27,968 nt of DNA from Porcipelethomonas sp964621265 (GCA_964621265.1 CAZULQ010000025.1:1-27968); one strand, 5' to 3'. Shown: positions 1 to 7,088, counted from the first letter of the stretch. Program-made: numbers and translations. Notes: generated by a model not told the origin, from the sequence alone.

Positions 1-49
1 CTCGAACTCGCTACCTCCACCTTGCCAAGGTGGAGGTAGCGAGTTCGAG
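1..49. repeat. Perfect fold-back palindrome at the window edge
   Basis: Bases 1-24 are the exact reverse complement of bases 26-49, with base 25 as the centre. The centre falls on the anticodon loop of the tRNA-Gly. The right arm is normal tRNA sequence (anticodon stem, variable loop, T arm). The left arm stands where a D arm should be and has no D-arm character. A 24-bp perfect inverted repeat with a one-base centre at the very end of a sequence is typical of a fold-back chimera in a read or assembly, so bases 1 to about 16 should not be trusted as genomic. Confidence 0.85.
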
Positions 50-66
50 CCTCGTAATCCGCTCCA
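17..66 (+). tRNA. tRNA-Gly (anticodon GCC), 3' part only
   Basis: The anticodon stem CCACC (17-21) pairs with GGTGG (29-33) around the loop TTGCCAA, giving anticodon GCC at 24-26. The variable loop is 34-38. The T arm is GCGAG, TTCGAGC, CTCGT (39-55). The 3' acceptor strand AATCCGC (56-62) is followed by discriminator T and an encoded CCA (64-66). From the anticodon onward it closely follows bacterial tRNA-Gly(GCC). The D arm and 5' acceptor strand are missing: that stretch is replaced by the reverse complement of the gene itself. An intrinsic terminator follows about 30 bases downstream. Confidence 0.85.
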
Positions 67-98
67 ATTCACTGGGGAAATATCCTTGGTGTGTGTGA

Positions 99-130
99 AA
101 TCCTAAGACAGTTTGTCTTAGGATTTTTTT
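99..130 (+). terminator. Intrinsic terminator after tRNA-Gly
   Basis: A 12-bp stem (99-110 with 114-125) closes a three-base loop and runs into a T tract ending at 130. It would end the tRNA transcript just upstream of tadA. No convincing separate tadA promoter is seen, so tadA may depend on read-through. Confidence 0.85.
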
Positions 131-162
131 ATTATACGGAGAAAGAATAAAGGAGCAGCAGC

Positions 163-657
163 ATGTCGGAAACGGACTATATGAAAGAAGCACTTCTGCT
201 TGCACGAAAGGCGTTTGAAATGGGTGAAGTACCCGTGGGGGCGGTGATAGTCAGAAAGCGTGACGGAAAAATTGTCGGCAGGGGATACAACAGGCGTGAA
301 ACGGACAAAAATCCGATTGCCCACGCAGAAATAGCGGCAATTGCGGAAGCGTCCGAAACGCTCCACGGCTGGCGACTTATCGACTGCGAAATATATGTGA
401 CGCTGGAACCGTGTCCTATGTGCTGTGGCGCTATAATAAATTCAAGGCTTGAACGTCTTGTTTACGGCGCTTCGGATTATAAATCGGGTTCTGTAAGCTC
501 CGTTCAGGAGATGTTTTCGCTTCCTTATAACCATAAGCCTGAGATTTTGTCGGGTGTTATGGAGGAGGAGTGTTCGGGGATACTTTCAGAATTTTTCAGA
601 GAACTCAGAAAGCGTAAAAAAGGAGATAAAAATGAAAATTTACAATGCAAGGATTAA
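163..657 (+). CDS. tadA: tRNA-specific adenosine deaminase TadA
   Basis: Cytosolic zinc deaminase that converts the wobble adenosine A34 of tRNA-Arg(ACG) to inosine. The 164-aa product has the cytidine/deoxycytidylate deaminase fold: the HAE motif gives zinc ligand H54 and proton shuttle E56, and the PCPMC motif gives ligands C84 and C87. Length is normal for bacterial TadA. The ATG at 163 has an AGGAG at 151-155. The 3' end overlaps the next gene by 26 bases, so the two are probably translated from one message. Related deaminases such as guanine deaminase are possible, but the motif context and length fit TadA best. Confidence 0.92.
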   Translation: MSETDYMKEALLLARKAFEMGEVPVGAVIVRKRDGKIVGRGYNRRETDKNPIAHAEIAAIAEASETLHGWRLIDCEIYVTLEPCPMCCGAIINSRLERLVYGASDYKSGSVSSVQEMFSLPYNHKPEILSGVMEEECSGILSEFFRELRKRKKGDKNENLQCKD

Positions 658-1798
658 AACTATGACCGATAATGGCGAGTTTTTTGGATACGTTGAAATC
701 GAAAACGGTAAAATCAGGGCTGTACATGAGGGTGCTCCCGACAAAACTGACGCCGATGACTACGACTGCGGTGGAGGACTTCTCATGCCCGGCTTTATTG
801 ACGCACACACTCATCTTGGAATCATCGAAAACGGCATAGACTTCGAGGGTGATGACTGCAACGAGGCAACCGACCCTTTCACTCCTCATCTGAGAGTTAT
901 AGACGGTGTAAATCCGCTTGACCGCTGTTTTAGTGAGGCGGTGCAGAGAGGTATCACAACAGCTGTAATCAGTCCCGGGAGTGCAAACCCGTGCGGCGGC
1001 GAAATTATAGCCGCAAAAACTTTCGGCAGACGTATTGACGATATGATAATTGACAAAATCGGAATCAAGTTTGCGCTCGGTGAGAATCCCAAGAGAGTCT
1101 ATAACGACAGGGACGAGACTCCCGTTACACGAATGGCGACAGCCGCTGTTATCAGAGAGGGGCTTGCCAAGGCAAAAAGATATCTTGGTGACCTGAATGA
1201 ATATGAAAACGACAGCGAAAACTCCGACCTGCCTGAGCTTGATGTGAAGTGTGAGGCGCTTGTGCCGCTTTTAAAGGGCGAGATTTCTGCGCATTTTCAC
1301 TGTCACAGAGCGGACGATATTTTCACAGCACTTCGTATTTCAAAGGAATTCGGCATAAAGCCTGTTATCGTTCACGCAACAGAGGGACATCTTGTTGCGG
1401 ACATTCTCGGAAAAGAGGGCGTAACCGCCATTGCAGGACCGATTTTGTGCGACCGCTGTAAGCCTGAAATGCAGTCGCTTGAGATTAAAAATCCGTCCGA
1501 GCTTGTGAAAAACGGCGTTCTGACTGCAATCTGTACCGACCACACAGTAATTCCGATTCAGTATCTTCCTCTGTCTGCGGCAATAGCCGTAAAGGGCGGA
1601 CTTGATTTCGATGAGGCACTCAGAACCATAACTGTAAATGCGGCAAAGGCGGCAGGAATTTCAGACAGAACAGGCAGTATTGCAAAGGGGCTCGACGCCG
1701 ATTTACAGCTTTATGAAAAGGACGAAAATCCGCTTGAAATTATGTCAGAGCCGAAAATGGTCATGATAAACGGGGTAATTGTAAAAGAGCAGTCTTAA
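632..1798 (+). CDS. Metal-dependent amidohydrolase, imidazolonepropionase-like
   Basis: Amidohydrolase-superfamily enzyme of 388 aa. After a short N-terminal beta segment comes the metal-binding HTH (H59-T-H61) in GFIDAHTHLG. A His-rich strand holds H221, H223 and H225. A further His sits near residue 247 (VHATEG) and the metal-binding Asp near 302 (CTDHT). The C-terminal strand segment contains the usual ADLQLYE and NGVIV signatures. These are the HxH, His, His and Asp marks of imidazolonepropionase/dihydroorotase-like hydrolases. The substrate cannot be told: no histidine-degradation genes are nearby. The ATG at 632 was chosen over an in-frame ATG at 554 because AGGAG (621-625) precedes it and the protein then begins with the family's normal first strand. 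Confidence 0.82.
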   Translation: MKIYNARIKTMTDNGEFFGYVEIENGKIRAVHEGAPDKTDADDYDCGGGLLMPGFIDAHTHLGIIENGIDFEGDDCNEATDPFTPHLRVIDGVNPLDRCFSEAVQRGITTAVISPGSANPCGGEIIAAKTFGRRIDDMIIDKIGIKFALGENPKRVYNDRDETPVTRMATAAVIREGLAKAKRYLGDLNEYENDSENSDLPELDVKCEALVPLLKGEISAHFHCHRADDIFTALRISKEFGIKPVIVHATEGHLVADILGKEGVTAIAGPILCDRCKPEMQSLEIKNPSELVKNGVLTAICTDHTVIPIQYLPLSAAIAVKGGLDFDEALRTITVNAAKAAGISDRTGSIAKGLDADLQLYEKDENPLEIMSEPKMVMINGVIVKEQS

Positions 1799-1803
1799 TA
1801 AAA

Positions 1804-1826
1804 AAGCACTCCATAAAGGAGTGCTT
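1804..1826. terminator. Hairpin after the amidohydrolase gene
   Basis: A 9-bp perfect stem (1804-1812 with 1818-1826) and a 5-nt loop lie just past the stop codon. On the plus strand the tail is only moderately T-rich. On the minus strand the stem is followed by five T. It probably ends tadA-amidohydrolase transcription and may work in both directions. Confidence 0.65.
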
Positions 1827-1834
1827 GCTGTTTA

Positions 1835-1863
1835 TTGACTTTTTTGTAAAATCAATGTATACT
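1835..1863 (+). promoter_or_regulatory. Sigma-A promoter, left side of element copy 1
   Basis: TTGACT (1835-1840), a 17-nt spacer, then TATACT (1858-1863). It corresponds to the toxin-strand promoter of copy 2 at 11784-11812 and reads into the element. Predicted start is about 1870. Confidence 0.75.
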
Positions 1864-1869
1864 ATACTT

Positions 1870-1956
1870 ATGGGTGTCTGCATAAAACGGTAGGCGGGTG
1901 CGTGACCGCACAGGACAAATCGTTCTTCACTTTGTGAAGTGCGGTTTTCTTTTTGT
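1870..1956 (+). ncRNA. Predicted short leader-type RNA of copy 1
   Basis: Transcription from the 1835-1863 promoter would first copy the 27 or so bases shared with the copy 2 toxin leader. It then enters unrelated sequence. That sequence ends in a terminator-like fold: ACCGCAC (1905-1911) can pair with GTGCGGT (1938-1944), an inner CTTCAC/GTGAAG hairpin lies at 1925-1939, and a T-rich tail runs to about 1954. No ORF is evident. This is a prediction from promoter and terminator only; it may simply be a relic. Confidence 0.4.
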
Positions 1957-1972
1957 TCCGACCATTTATTTT

Positions 1973-2025
1973 GTAGGGGACGGCGCCTTCGACATCCCTT
2001 AGGACAGAAAAAATAATCGCCCTAC
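1973..2025. mobile_element. Small MITE-like insertion inside copy 1
   Basis: A 53-bp block begins GTAGGG and ends CCCTAC, giving 6-bp perfect terminal inverted repeats, and holds an internal GGCGCC palindrome. It sits exactly where copy 1 lacks the toxin ORF that copy 2 has. It has no coding capacity. The mobile nature is inferred from the ends and position, and no clear target duplication was found. Confidence 0.4.
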
Positions 2026-2041
2026 TCATACATGGGTGTGT

Positions 2042-2062
2042 ATTTATAAAAACAAGAAGTAG
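2042..2062 (+). pseudogene. Remnant of the small toxin ORF (C-terminal codons)
   Basis: One frame reads I-Y-K-N-K-K-stop, matching the I-F-N-K-K end of the 31-aa peptide encoded at 11625-11720. It sits at the same place relative to the element's right half. There is no in-frame start, ribosome binding site or hydrophobic segment upstream, so the gene is destroyed. Confidence 0.5.
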
Positions 2063-2070
2063 TTTCTCAT

Positions 2071-2160
2071 AAAAAGGAAACACCGCCCATCTTCCAAATG
2101 CTGCGGTGTTTTCTTAAACATTCACATTACGGGAGAAACCGCTTATCGCAGCCACCCTTT
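2071..2160 (-). ncRNA. Predicted antitoxin-type small RNA, copy 1
   Basis: From the minus promoter at 2195-2167, a roughly 90-nt RNA would start at GGGTGGCTGC and carry the GCGGTTTCTCCC block (2131-2142). It would end at a stem of ACACCGC with GCGGTGT (arms about 2077-2086 and 2103-2113) followed by CCTTTTT. Stem, loop core (CATTTGG.AGATGG) and 5' block are all kept relative to the copy 2 RNA, although the toxin gene here is gone. Conserved structure with substituted flanks suggests a functional RNA, but expression is not shown by sequence. Confidence 0.6.
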
Positions 2161-2166
2161 TTATAT

Positions 2167-2195
2167 ATTATACACCAAACAAAAGTTTATGTCAA
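2167..2195 (-). promoter_or_regulatory. Sigma-A promoter for the copy 1 small RNA
   Basis: On the minus strand TTGACA (2195-2190), a 17-nt spacer, then TATAAT (2172-2167). Both hexamers match consensus perfectly, making it one of the two strongest promoters in the window; the other drives tRNA-Pro. It points away from ung and into the element. Confidence 0.85.
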
Positions 2196-2228
2196 TACTG
2201 ATATTTTTTCATATTCTGTAAAAAAACA

Positions 2229-2257
2229 TTGACCATAGTGTAAATCTATGTTAAAAT
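2229..2257 (+). promoter_or_regulatory. Sigma-A promoter of the ung-metF-metH operon
   Basis: TTGACC (2229-2234), a 17-nt spacer, TAAAAT (2252-2257). The leader to the ung start is about 25 bases, too short for a riboswitch. No S-box or cobalamin riboswitch fold is seen ahead of this methionine operon. Confidence 0.75.
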
Positions 2258-2288
2258 AATAAATATAACGTCTGAGGAGGAAATTTTG

Positions 2289-2960
2289 ATGGTAGAGTTC
2301 GGAAACGACTGGGACGAGTTGCTTTGTGACGAGTTCAAAAAGGAATATTATCTGAATTTAAGACAGTTTCTCATAAATGAATATAAAACGCAGAGAATTT
2401 TCCCCGGAATGTATGATATATTCAACGCATTCAAGTATACATCTTTTGAGAACGTCAAGGCTGTTATAATCGGTCAGGACCCTTACCACGGTATCGGTCA
2501 GGCACACGGGCTCTGCTTTTCCGTTAAAAAGGGAGTTGCTCCTCCGCCATCACTTGTAAATATTTTCAAGGAAATAAAATCAGACCTCGGAATTGATAAC
2601 ACGGGAAAACACGGCGAGCTTACAAAATGGGCGGAAAGCGGTGTACTGCTTTTAAACAACGTGCTGACAGTCCGTGAGGCACAGGCAAACAGCCATAAAG
2701 GAAAGGGCTGGGAGTTTTTCACGGATAACGTTATAAAGCTTCTGAACACCCGTGAAAAGCCGATGGTTTTTCTCCTCTGGGGAGCGAATGCAAGAGCGAA
2801 AAAAAAACTTCTGACAAATCCCGCACATCTTGTACTGGAATGTGCACACCCGAGTCCGCTTTCAGCGTATAACGGCTTTTTCGGCTGCCGACACTTTTCC
2901 AGAGCGAATGAATTTTTGAAATCACATGGCATAGATGAAATAGACTGGAGTATTGACTAA
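2289..2960 (+). CDS. ung: Uracil-DNA glycosylase, family 1
   Basis: Removes uracil from DNA as the first step of base excision repair. The 223-aa product shows the family 1 water-activating motif GQDPYHG with D64, the LLLNNVLTV core segment, and the minor-groove loop HPSPLSA with H187 followed by the usual FFGCRHF. Length is standard. The ATG at 2289 lies 8 bases after AGGAGG (2275-2280). An in-frame TTG three bases upstream is less well placed. It is the first gene of an operon whose other members make methionine: its stop codon shares one base with the metF start (TAATG). Confidence 0.97.
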   Translation: MVEFGNDWDELLCDEFKKEYYLNLRQFLINEYKTQRIFPGMYDIFNAFKYTSFENVKAVIIGQDPYHGIGQAHGLCFSVKKGVAPPPSLVNIFKEIKSDLGIDNTGKHGELTKWAESGVLLLNNVLTVREAQANSHKGKGWEFFTDNVIKLLNTREKPMVFLLWGANARAKKKLLTNPAHLVLECAHPSPLSAYNGFFGCRHFSRANEFLKSHGIDEIDWSID

Positions 2961-3823
2961 TGAAAATCAGAGAAATGTTTGATAAGGGTACTGTTTTTTC
3001 GTTTGAAATTTTCCCACCGAAAAAGACAGCACCGATTGAGGTAATCTACAATACGCTTGAAGAGCTCAAGGACCTAAAGCCCGACTTTATCAGCGTTACA
3101 TACGGCGCAGGCGGAAGCTCACAGAGCGTTTCCACAAGCGAAATTGCACAGACAATCAAGGATAAATACGGCATTGAGCCTGCGGCTCATCTGCCTTGTA
3201 TCAACTATACAAAGGACGAAATAAAGTCTATTCTTGCAGACTTCAGACAGCACGGCATTGAAAACGTGCTTGCGCTCCGTGGTGACATAAACCCCGATAT
3301 CGAGCCGAAAAAGGAATTCAAGTATGCAAGCGACCTTGTTGAGTTTATAAAGCAAAACGGCGATTTTGACATCGCAGGCGCATGCTATCCCGAGGGTCAT
3401 ATTGATACTCCCGATATTGTACAGGACGTTCTGAACCTCAAGAAAAAGGTTGAAGCAGGTGCGTCACATCTTATCTCACAGCTTTTCTTTGACAACAGCT
3501 TCTTTTACTCATTTATTGAGAAAACAAAAATTGCAGGTATAAACGTGCCTATCGAGGCGGGTATCATGCCTGTTACAAACAAGAAGTCAATTGAGAGAAT
3601 GGTTTCAATGTGTGGAGCAAGTCTGCCGCCTAAATTTGCAAAGATGATGCAGAAGTATGAAAACAATCCCGAGGCTCTGCGTGACGCAGGTATCGCTTAT
3701 GCAATCGACCAGATTGTTGACCTTGTTTCAAACGGCGTTGACGGTATCCACCTTTACACAATGAATAATTCCTACGTTGCAAGAAGAATTACAGAGGCAG
3801 TCGGAAATATTATAAAAGGATAA
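2960..3823 (+). CDS. metF: Methylenetetrahydrofolate reductase
   Basis: FAD enzyme that reduces 5,10-methylene-THF to 5-methyl-THF, the methyl donor for MetH encoded two genes downstream. The 287-aa product has the N-terminal FSFEIFPPK motif (catalytic Glu at 16), SVTYGAGGS, the LALRGD strand near residue 105, YPEGH in the folate site region, and the QLFFDN segment, as in bacterial MetF. Start ATG 2960 overlaps the ung stop by one base, implying translational coupling. Only three bases separate it from the next gene. Gene order with metH makes the role secure. Confidence 0.96.
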   Translation: MKIREMFDKGTVFSFEIFPPKKTAPIEVIYNTLEELKDLKPDFISVTYGAGGSSQSVSTSEIAQTIKDKYGIEPAAHLPCINYTKDEIKSILADFRQHGIENVLALRGDINPDIEPKKEFKYASDLVEFIKQNGDFDIAGACYPEGHIDTPDIVQDVLNLKKKVEAGASHLISQLFFDNSFFYSFIEKTKIAGINVPIEAGIMPVTNKKSIERMVSMCGASLPPKFAKMMQKYENNPEALRDAGIAYAIDQIVDLVSNGVDGIHLYTMNNSYVARRITEAVGNIIKG

Positions 3824-3826
3824 TTT

Positions 3827-4501
3827 ATGAATATAACTCTTGACAGCATAAGTAAATCAGAGGCACTTCGGTATATGGGACACAGGGGAGAAGTGAGCGA
3901 TACGCTCATGAGACTTCTTTGTGACTGCGAAGAAAAACTGCTTGAGACAATCCGTCCTTTATGGACATTCAGAGTGTCTGATATCGAAAACACGGCTGAG
4001 GGCATTAAGATTCTGAACACTGCCCTGACACTTACGGGCAATGATATAAAAGCGCATCTTGAGGGGTGCGACAGGGTTGTTTTAATGTGTGCAACGCTCG
4101 GCGGCGATACCGACAGGCTTATACGCACTCTTGAAGTAAGCGACATTTCCTCGGCATTTGCCATGGACGCAATGGCGAGTGCGGCGATTGAGGACGTCTG
4201 CCGCAGATGCGACGAGGAAATAAAAAAACAGCTACCCGAATGCTTTCTGACGTGGCGTTTTTCGCCGGGCTACGGCGACCTGCCGCTTGAATTGCAGGGT
4301 GTGTTTCTCGATACTTTAAGCGCTCAGAAACAGACGGGACTTTGCTGTGGGAGTAACAATATACTGATTCCGAGGAAATCGGTTACAGCGGTTATGGGAA
4401 TATCAGAAAGCCCCCTGCCGCAGAAAAGACGCGGCTGTGCCTGCTGCAATATGGCGGACAGCTGTGTATACAGAAAAAGAGGTGACCATTGTGGATTTTA
4501 A
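3827..4501 (+). CDS. Stand-alone methionine synthase activation-domain protein
   Basis: A 224-aa protein that matches the C-terminal reactivation (SAM-binding) domain of cobalamin-dependent methionine synthase. The diagnostic stretch is RFSPGYGDLPLELQ (about residues 145-158), which includes the R-x-x-P-G-Y SAM-binding motif, and later IPRKSVTAVMGIS. In known systems this domain positions SAM and flavodoxin to reductively methylate inactive cob(II)alamin. Here it is a separate gene just before metH, and that MetH lacks the domain, so the two should act as a complex. The gene ends in a Cys-rich tail (GCACCN) and overlaps the metH start by 11 bases. Confidence 0.9.
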   Translation: MNITLDSISKSEALRYMGHRGEVSDTLMRLLCDCEEKLLETIRPLWTFRVSDIENTAEGIKILNTALTLTGNDIKAHLEGCDRVVLMCATLGGDTDRLIRTLEVSDISSAFAMDAMASAAIEDVCRRCDEEIKKQLPECFLTWRFSPGYGDLPLELQGVFLDTLSAQKQTGLCCGSNNILIPRKSVTAVMGISESPLPQKRRGCACCNMADSCVYRKRGDHCGF

Positions 4502-6842
4502 AGAGCTTTTGAAAAATAATAATGTTGTACTGCTTGACGGTGCTATGGGAACAATGCTTCAGAAATCGGGTCTTGAGGCGGGCGCTTCTCCCGAACTTTT
4601 AAACCTTGAAAACCCTGGGCTTATCGAAAGCGTACACAGAAAATATATTGAGGCAGGCTCTCAGATTGTATACGCAAATACTTTCGGTGCGAACAGGTAT
4701 AAGCTTAAAAATAAGAGCGTTGAAGAGGTTGTATCAGCTGGTATTGCGATTGCGAAAAAGGCGTGTGACGGAAAGGCACTTGCGGCACTTGATATCGGTC
4801 CTGTCGGACAGCTTTTAGAGCCGAGCGGTACGCTCACTTTCGAGGAAGCCTATGACATTTTCAAGGAGCAGGTTATCGCAGGACGTGATGCTGACGTTAT
4901 CGTGTTCGAGACCATGACCGACCTTTACGAGCTTAAAGCGGCAGTTTTAGCCGCTAAGGAAAACAGCGATAAGCCGATTATGTGCACCATGACATTTGAG
5001 GAAAACTACCGCACCTTCACGGGCTGCTGTATATCCTCAATGGCGCTTGTTTTGAATGGTCTCGGGGTTGACGCTGTCGGCATCAACTGTTCACTCGGTC
5101 CGAAGCAGCTTGCACCGCTTTGCGAGGAGCTTTTGAAGTGGACGGATATCCCTGTAATATTAAAGCCGAATGCGGGACTTCCTGACCCTGTAACGGGTGC
5201 TTATGACGTAACGCCCGAGCAGTTTGCAAAGGAAATGAAGGTTGCGGCAGAAAAGGGCGTCAAGCTTTTCGGCGGCTGCTGCGGAACAACTCCCGAATAC
5301 ATTGCGGCGCTCAAATCCGAACTTTGCGATGTGGTACCACAGAAAACAAAAGCGGAAAAATGTGCGGCTGTGTGTACGCCGTCAAAGACCATTGTAATAA
5401 ATCAGCCGAGAATTATCGGCGAGAGAATTAACCCGACGGGTAAAAAGCTTTTCAAGGAAGCTCTCCGTGAAAACAATATGGGTTATATCTTAAATCAGGC
5501 AGTTGAGCAGATTCATGCAGGTGCTGATATTCTTGACGTTAACGTCGGACTTCCCGAAATTGACGAAAAGGAAATGATGATAAGAGCGGTAAAGCAGATT
5601 CAGAGCATCACCGATACTCCGCTCCAGATTGACTCAACTATCCCTGAAGTACTCGAAGCGGCGCTGAGAGTATATAACGGTAAGGCGATTGTAAACTCAG
5701 TAAACGGTGAGGAAAAATCGCTCGAGACTGTTCTTCCGCTTGTCAAGAAATACGGTGCGGCGGTTGTCGGACTCACTCTCGACAAGGACGGTATTCCGCC
5801 TAAGGCAGAGCAGAGATTTGCAATTGCCGAAAAGATTTTGAAAAGAGCGCTTGAATACGGCATTCCGAAAGAGGACGTTTATATTGACTGCTTAACTCTT
5901 ACAGCATCAGCTGAGCAGGAAGCCGTTATGGAAACGCTCAAAGCGCTCGGACGCGTTAAATCAGAGCTTGGACTTAAAACAGTTCTTGGCGTTTCAAATA
6001 TTTCTTTCGGACTTCCGAACCGTCCTATGATAAACCAGAATTTCCTTACAATGGCGCTGACCTACGGTCTTGACCTGCCGATTATAAATCCGAATGTTGA
6101 CGCCATGACAGGCGCTGTGAGAGCGTATAAGCTCCTTTCAAACATCGACAAAAACTCGGCTGAGTTCATTGCGGCTTATAACGACGCCGCACCCGCTGCT
6201 GCCTCTGTGGCAAAGACAGAGGGTGTAACGCTTGCTTACGCAGTCGAAAACGGGCTTAAGGAGGAAAGCGCAAAGGCGACGGCTCTTGAACTTGAAAAAA
6301 GAGAGCCGATGGAAATTATCAATGAGATACTCATTCCTGCGCTTGACAAGGCGGGCACTCAGTTTGAAAGCGGAAAGATATTCCTGCCTCAGCTGATTTT
6401 AACGGCAGGTGCGGCACAGGCGGCATTCTCTGTTATCAAGGAAAAAATGGCGAATGAAAACTCAAACCCTGTAAGCCGTGGAAAGATTGTTCTTGCGACC
6501 GTCAAGGGCGATATTCACGATATCGGCAAGAATATTGTAAAGGTTCTGCTTGAAAACTACGGTTATACGGTTATCGACCTCGGCAAGGACGTGCCTTGTG
6601 AGGACGTTGTTGCGGCGGCGGTTGAACACGATGTAAAGCTTGTCGGACTTTCAGCGCTTATGACTACAACTCTCGGCGCTATGGAGGAGACTATAAAGCT
6701 TATCCGTGAAAGCGGACATGAATGCAAAATTGTTGTCGGCGGTGCGGTGCTCACGCCAGAATACGCTGAAAAAATCGGAGCGGATTTCTATGCAAAGGAC
6801 GCAAAGGAAAGCTGCGATATAGCGAAAAAAGTTATAGGATAA
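4491..6842 (+). CDS. metH: Cobalamin-dependent methionine synthase (lacking activation domain)
   Basis: Transfers methyl from 5-methyl-THF via cobalamin to homocysteine. The 783-aa protein has three modules. The homocysteine methyltransferase barrel (about 1-300) has zinc ligands C200, C263 and C264. The pterin-binding barrel (about 325-580) opens with RIIGERINPTGKK. The B12 cap and binding domains (about 600-783) carry D674-x-H676-x-x-G679, where H676 is the cobalt ligand. The fourth, reactivation, domain of the roughly 1,200-aa enterobacterial enzyme is absent and is encoded by the preceding gene. The start is GTG 4491, preceded by AGAGGTG; the longer in-frame ATG at 4437 lies inside the upstream gene and adds non-homologous residues. 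A strong terminator follows. Confidence 0.96.
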   Translation: MDFKELLKNNNVVLLDGAMGTMLQKSGLEAGASPELLNLENPGLIESVHRKYIEAGSQIVYANTFGANRYKLKNKSVEEVVSAGIAIAKKACDGKALAALDIGPVGQLLEPSGTLTFEEAYDIFKEQVIAGRDADVIVFETMTDLYELKAAVLAAKENSDKPIMCTMTFEENYRTFTGCCISSMALVLNGLGVDAVGINCSLGPKQLAPLCEELLKWTDIPVILKPNAGLPDPVTGAYDVTPEQFAKEMKVAAEKGVKLFGGCCGTTPEYIAALKSELCDVVPQKTKAEKCAAVCTPSKTIVINQPRIIGERINPTGKKLFKEALRENNMGYILNQAVEQIHAGADILDVNVGLPEIDEKEMMIRAVKQIQSITDTPLQIDSTIPEVLEAALRVYNGKAIVNSVNGEEKSLETVLPLVKKYGAAVVGLTLDKDGIPPKAEQRFAIAEKILKRALEYGIPKEDVYIDCLTLTASAEQEAVMETLKALGRVKSELGLKTVLGVSNISFGLPNRPMINQNFLTMALTYGLDLPIINPNVDAMTGAVRAYKLLSNIDKNSAEFIAAYNDAAPAAASVAKTEGVTLAYAVENGLKEESAKATALELEKREPMEIINEILIPALDKAGTQFESGKIFLPQLILTAGAAQAAFSVIKEKMANENSNPVSRGKIVLATVKGDIHDIGKNIVKVLLENYGYTVIDLGKDVPCEDVVAAAVEHDVKLVGLSALMTTTLGAMEETIKLIRESGHECKIVVGGAVLTPEYAEKIGADFYAKDAKESCDIAKKVIG

Positions 6843-6848
6843 TCTTGA

Positions 6849-6895
6849 AATACTGTTTGTATAAAGTTTGCTGCTTATACAAACAGTATTCTTTT
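6849..6895 (+). terminator. Intrinsic terminator of the metH operon
   Basis: A 15-bp perfect stem (6849-6863 with 6876-6890) and a 12-nt loop are followed by CTTTTT. The rest of the gap to glgP (6896-7001) is AT-rich and shows nothing else recognisable. Confidence 0.9.
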
Positions 6896-7001
6896 TGCCT
6901 TCTGACGACAGAATTTAGGCACTTTACAAGAAAAACTTAATTAAAATTTGAACAGTTTGACGATGAAAACTTGTCATTATGGCGAAAAAAATTTTGTGCT
7001 A

Positions 7002-7030
7002 TTGAAAAAAGGTCAGGATTATAGTATAAT
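7002..7030 (+). promoter_or_regulatory. Sigma-A promoter of glgP
   Basis: TTGAAA (7002-7007), a 17-nt spacer, TATAAT (7025-7030). It gives a leader of about 50 bases with a small hairpin before the glgP ribosome binding site. Confidence 0.8.
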
Positions 7031-7043
7031 GTTACATGATATA

Positions 7044-7062
7044 GTCCCGCAACGGGGCTTTT
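7044..7062 (+). promoter_or_regulatory. Leader hairpin of glgP with short U run
   Basis: GTCCCG and CGGGGC (7044-7049 and 7053-7058) pair over a CAA loop and are followed by TTTT. It resembles a miniature intrinsic terminator between promoter and gene, so it could be a weak attenuator or a 5' stabilising hairpin. No alternative antiterminator fold is obvious. Confidence 0.4.
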
Positions 7063-7088
7063 AAAATTAAAGATAGGGAGAGAAAATA

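Larger units (their letters stand above)
1835..2195. repeat. Convergent-promoter RNA element, copy 1 (degenerate)
   Basis: First of two copies of one element; the second is 11491-11812 in the opposite orientation. Bases 1869-1897 match the reverse complement of 11750-11778 over 29 consecutive bases. The right part (2071-2163) matches the reverse complement of about 11523-11614 with scattered substitutions. Each end carries a promoter pointing inward. The middle differs: copy 2 has an intact 31-codon ORF, whereas here only its last few codons remain (2042-2062), beside a small inserted repeat (1973-2025). This element accounts for most of the 490-base gap between the amidohydrolase and ung. 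Confidence 0.8.

Noticed and set aside
554..631. In-frame upstream start for the amidohydrolase
   Set aside because: It lies within tadA, has no placed ribosome site and adds residues unlike the family; ATG 632 follows AGGAG.
1868..2083. 71-codon minus-strand frame across element copy 1
   Set aside because: It runs through the predicted small RNA terminator and the MITE-like block, with no ribosome site; explained better as RNA element.
2197..2288. SAM or cobalamin riboswitch ahead of ung-metF-metH
   Set aside because: The promoter at 2229-2257 leaves a leader of about 25 bases, and no S-box or B12-box sequence is seen.
2498..2932. 144-codon minus-strand open frame within ung
   Set aside because: A shadow of a well-supported gene; low-complexity composition and no ribosome site or family motif.
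3772..4164. 130-codon minus-strand frame over metF and the activation gene
   Set aside because: It crosses two solid genes and has no independent start signals.
4437..4490. Upstream ATG for metH
   Set aside because: It lies inside the activation-protein gene; GTG 4491 has a ribosome site and gives the normal MetH N-terminus.
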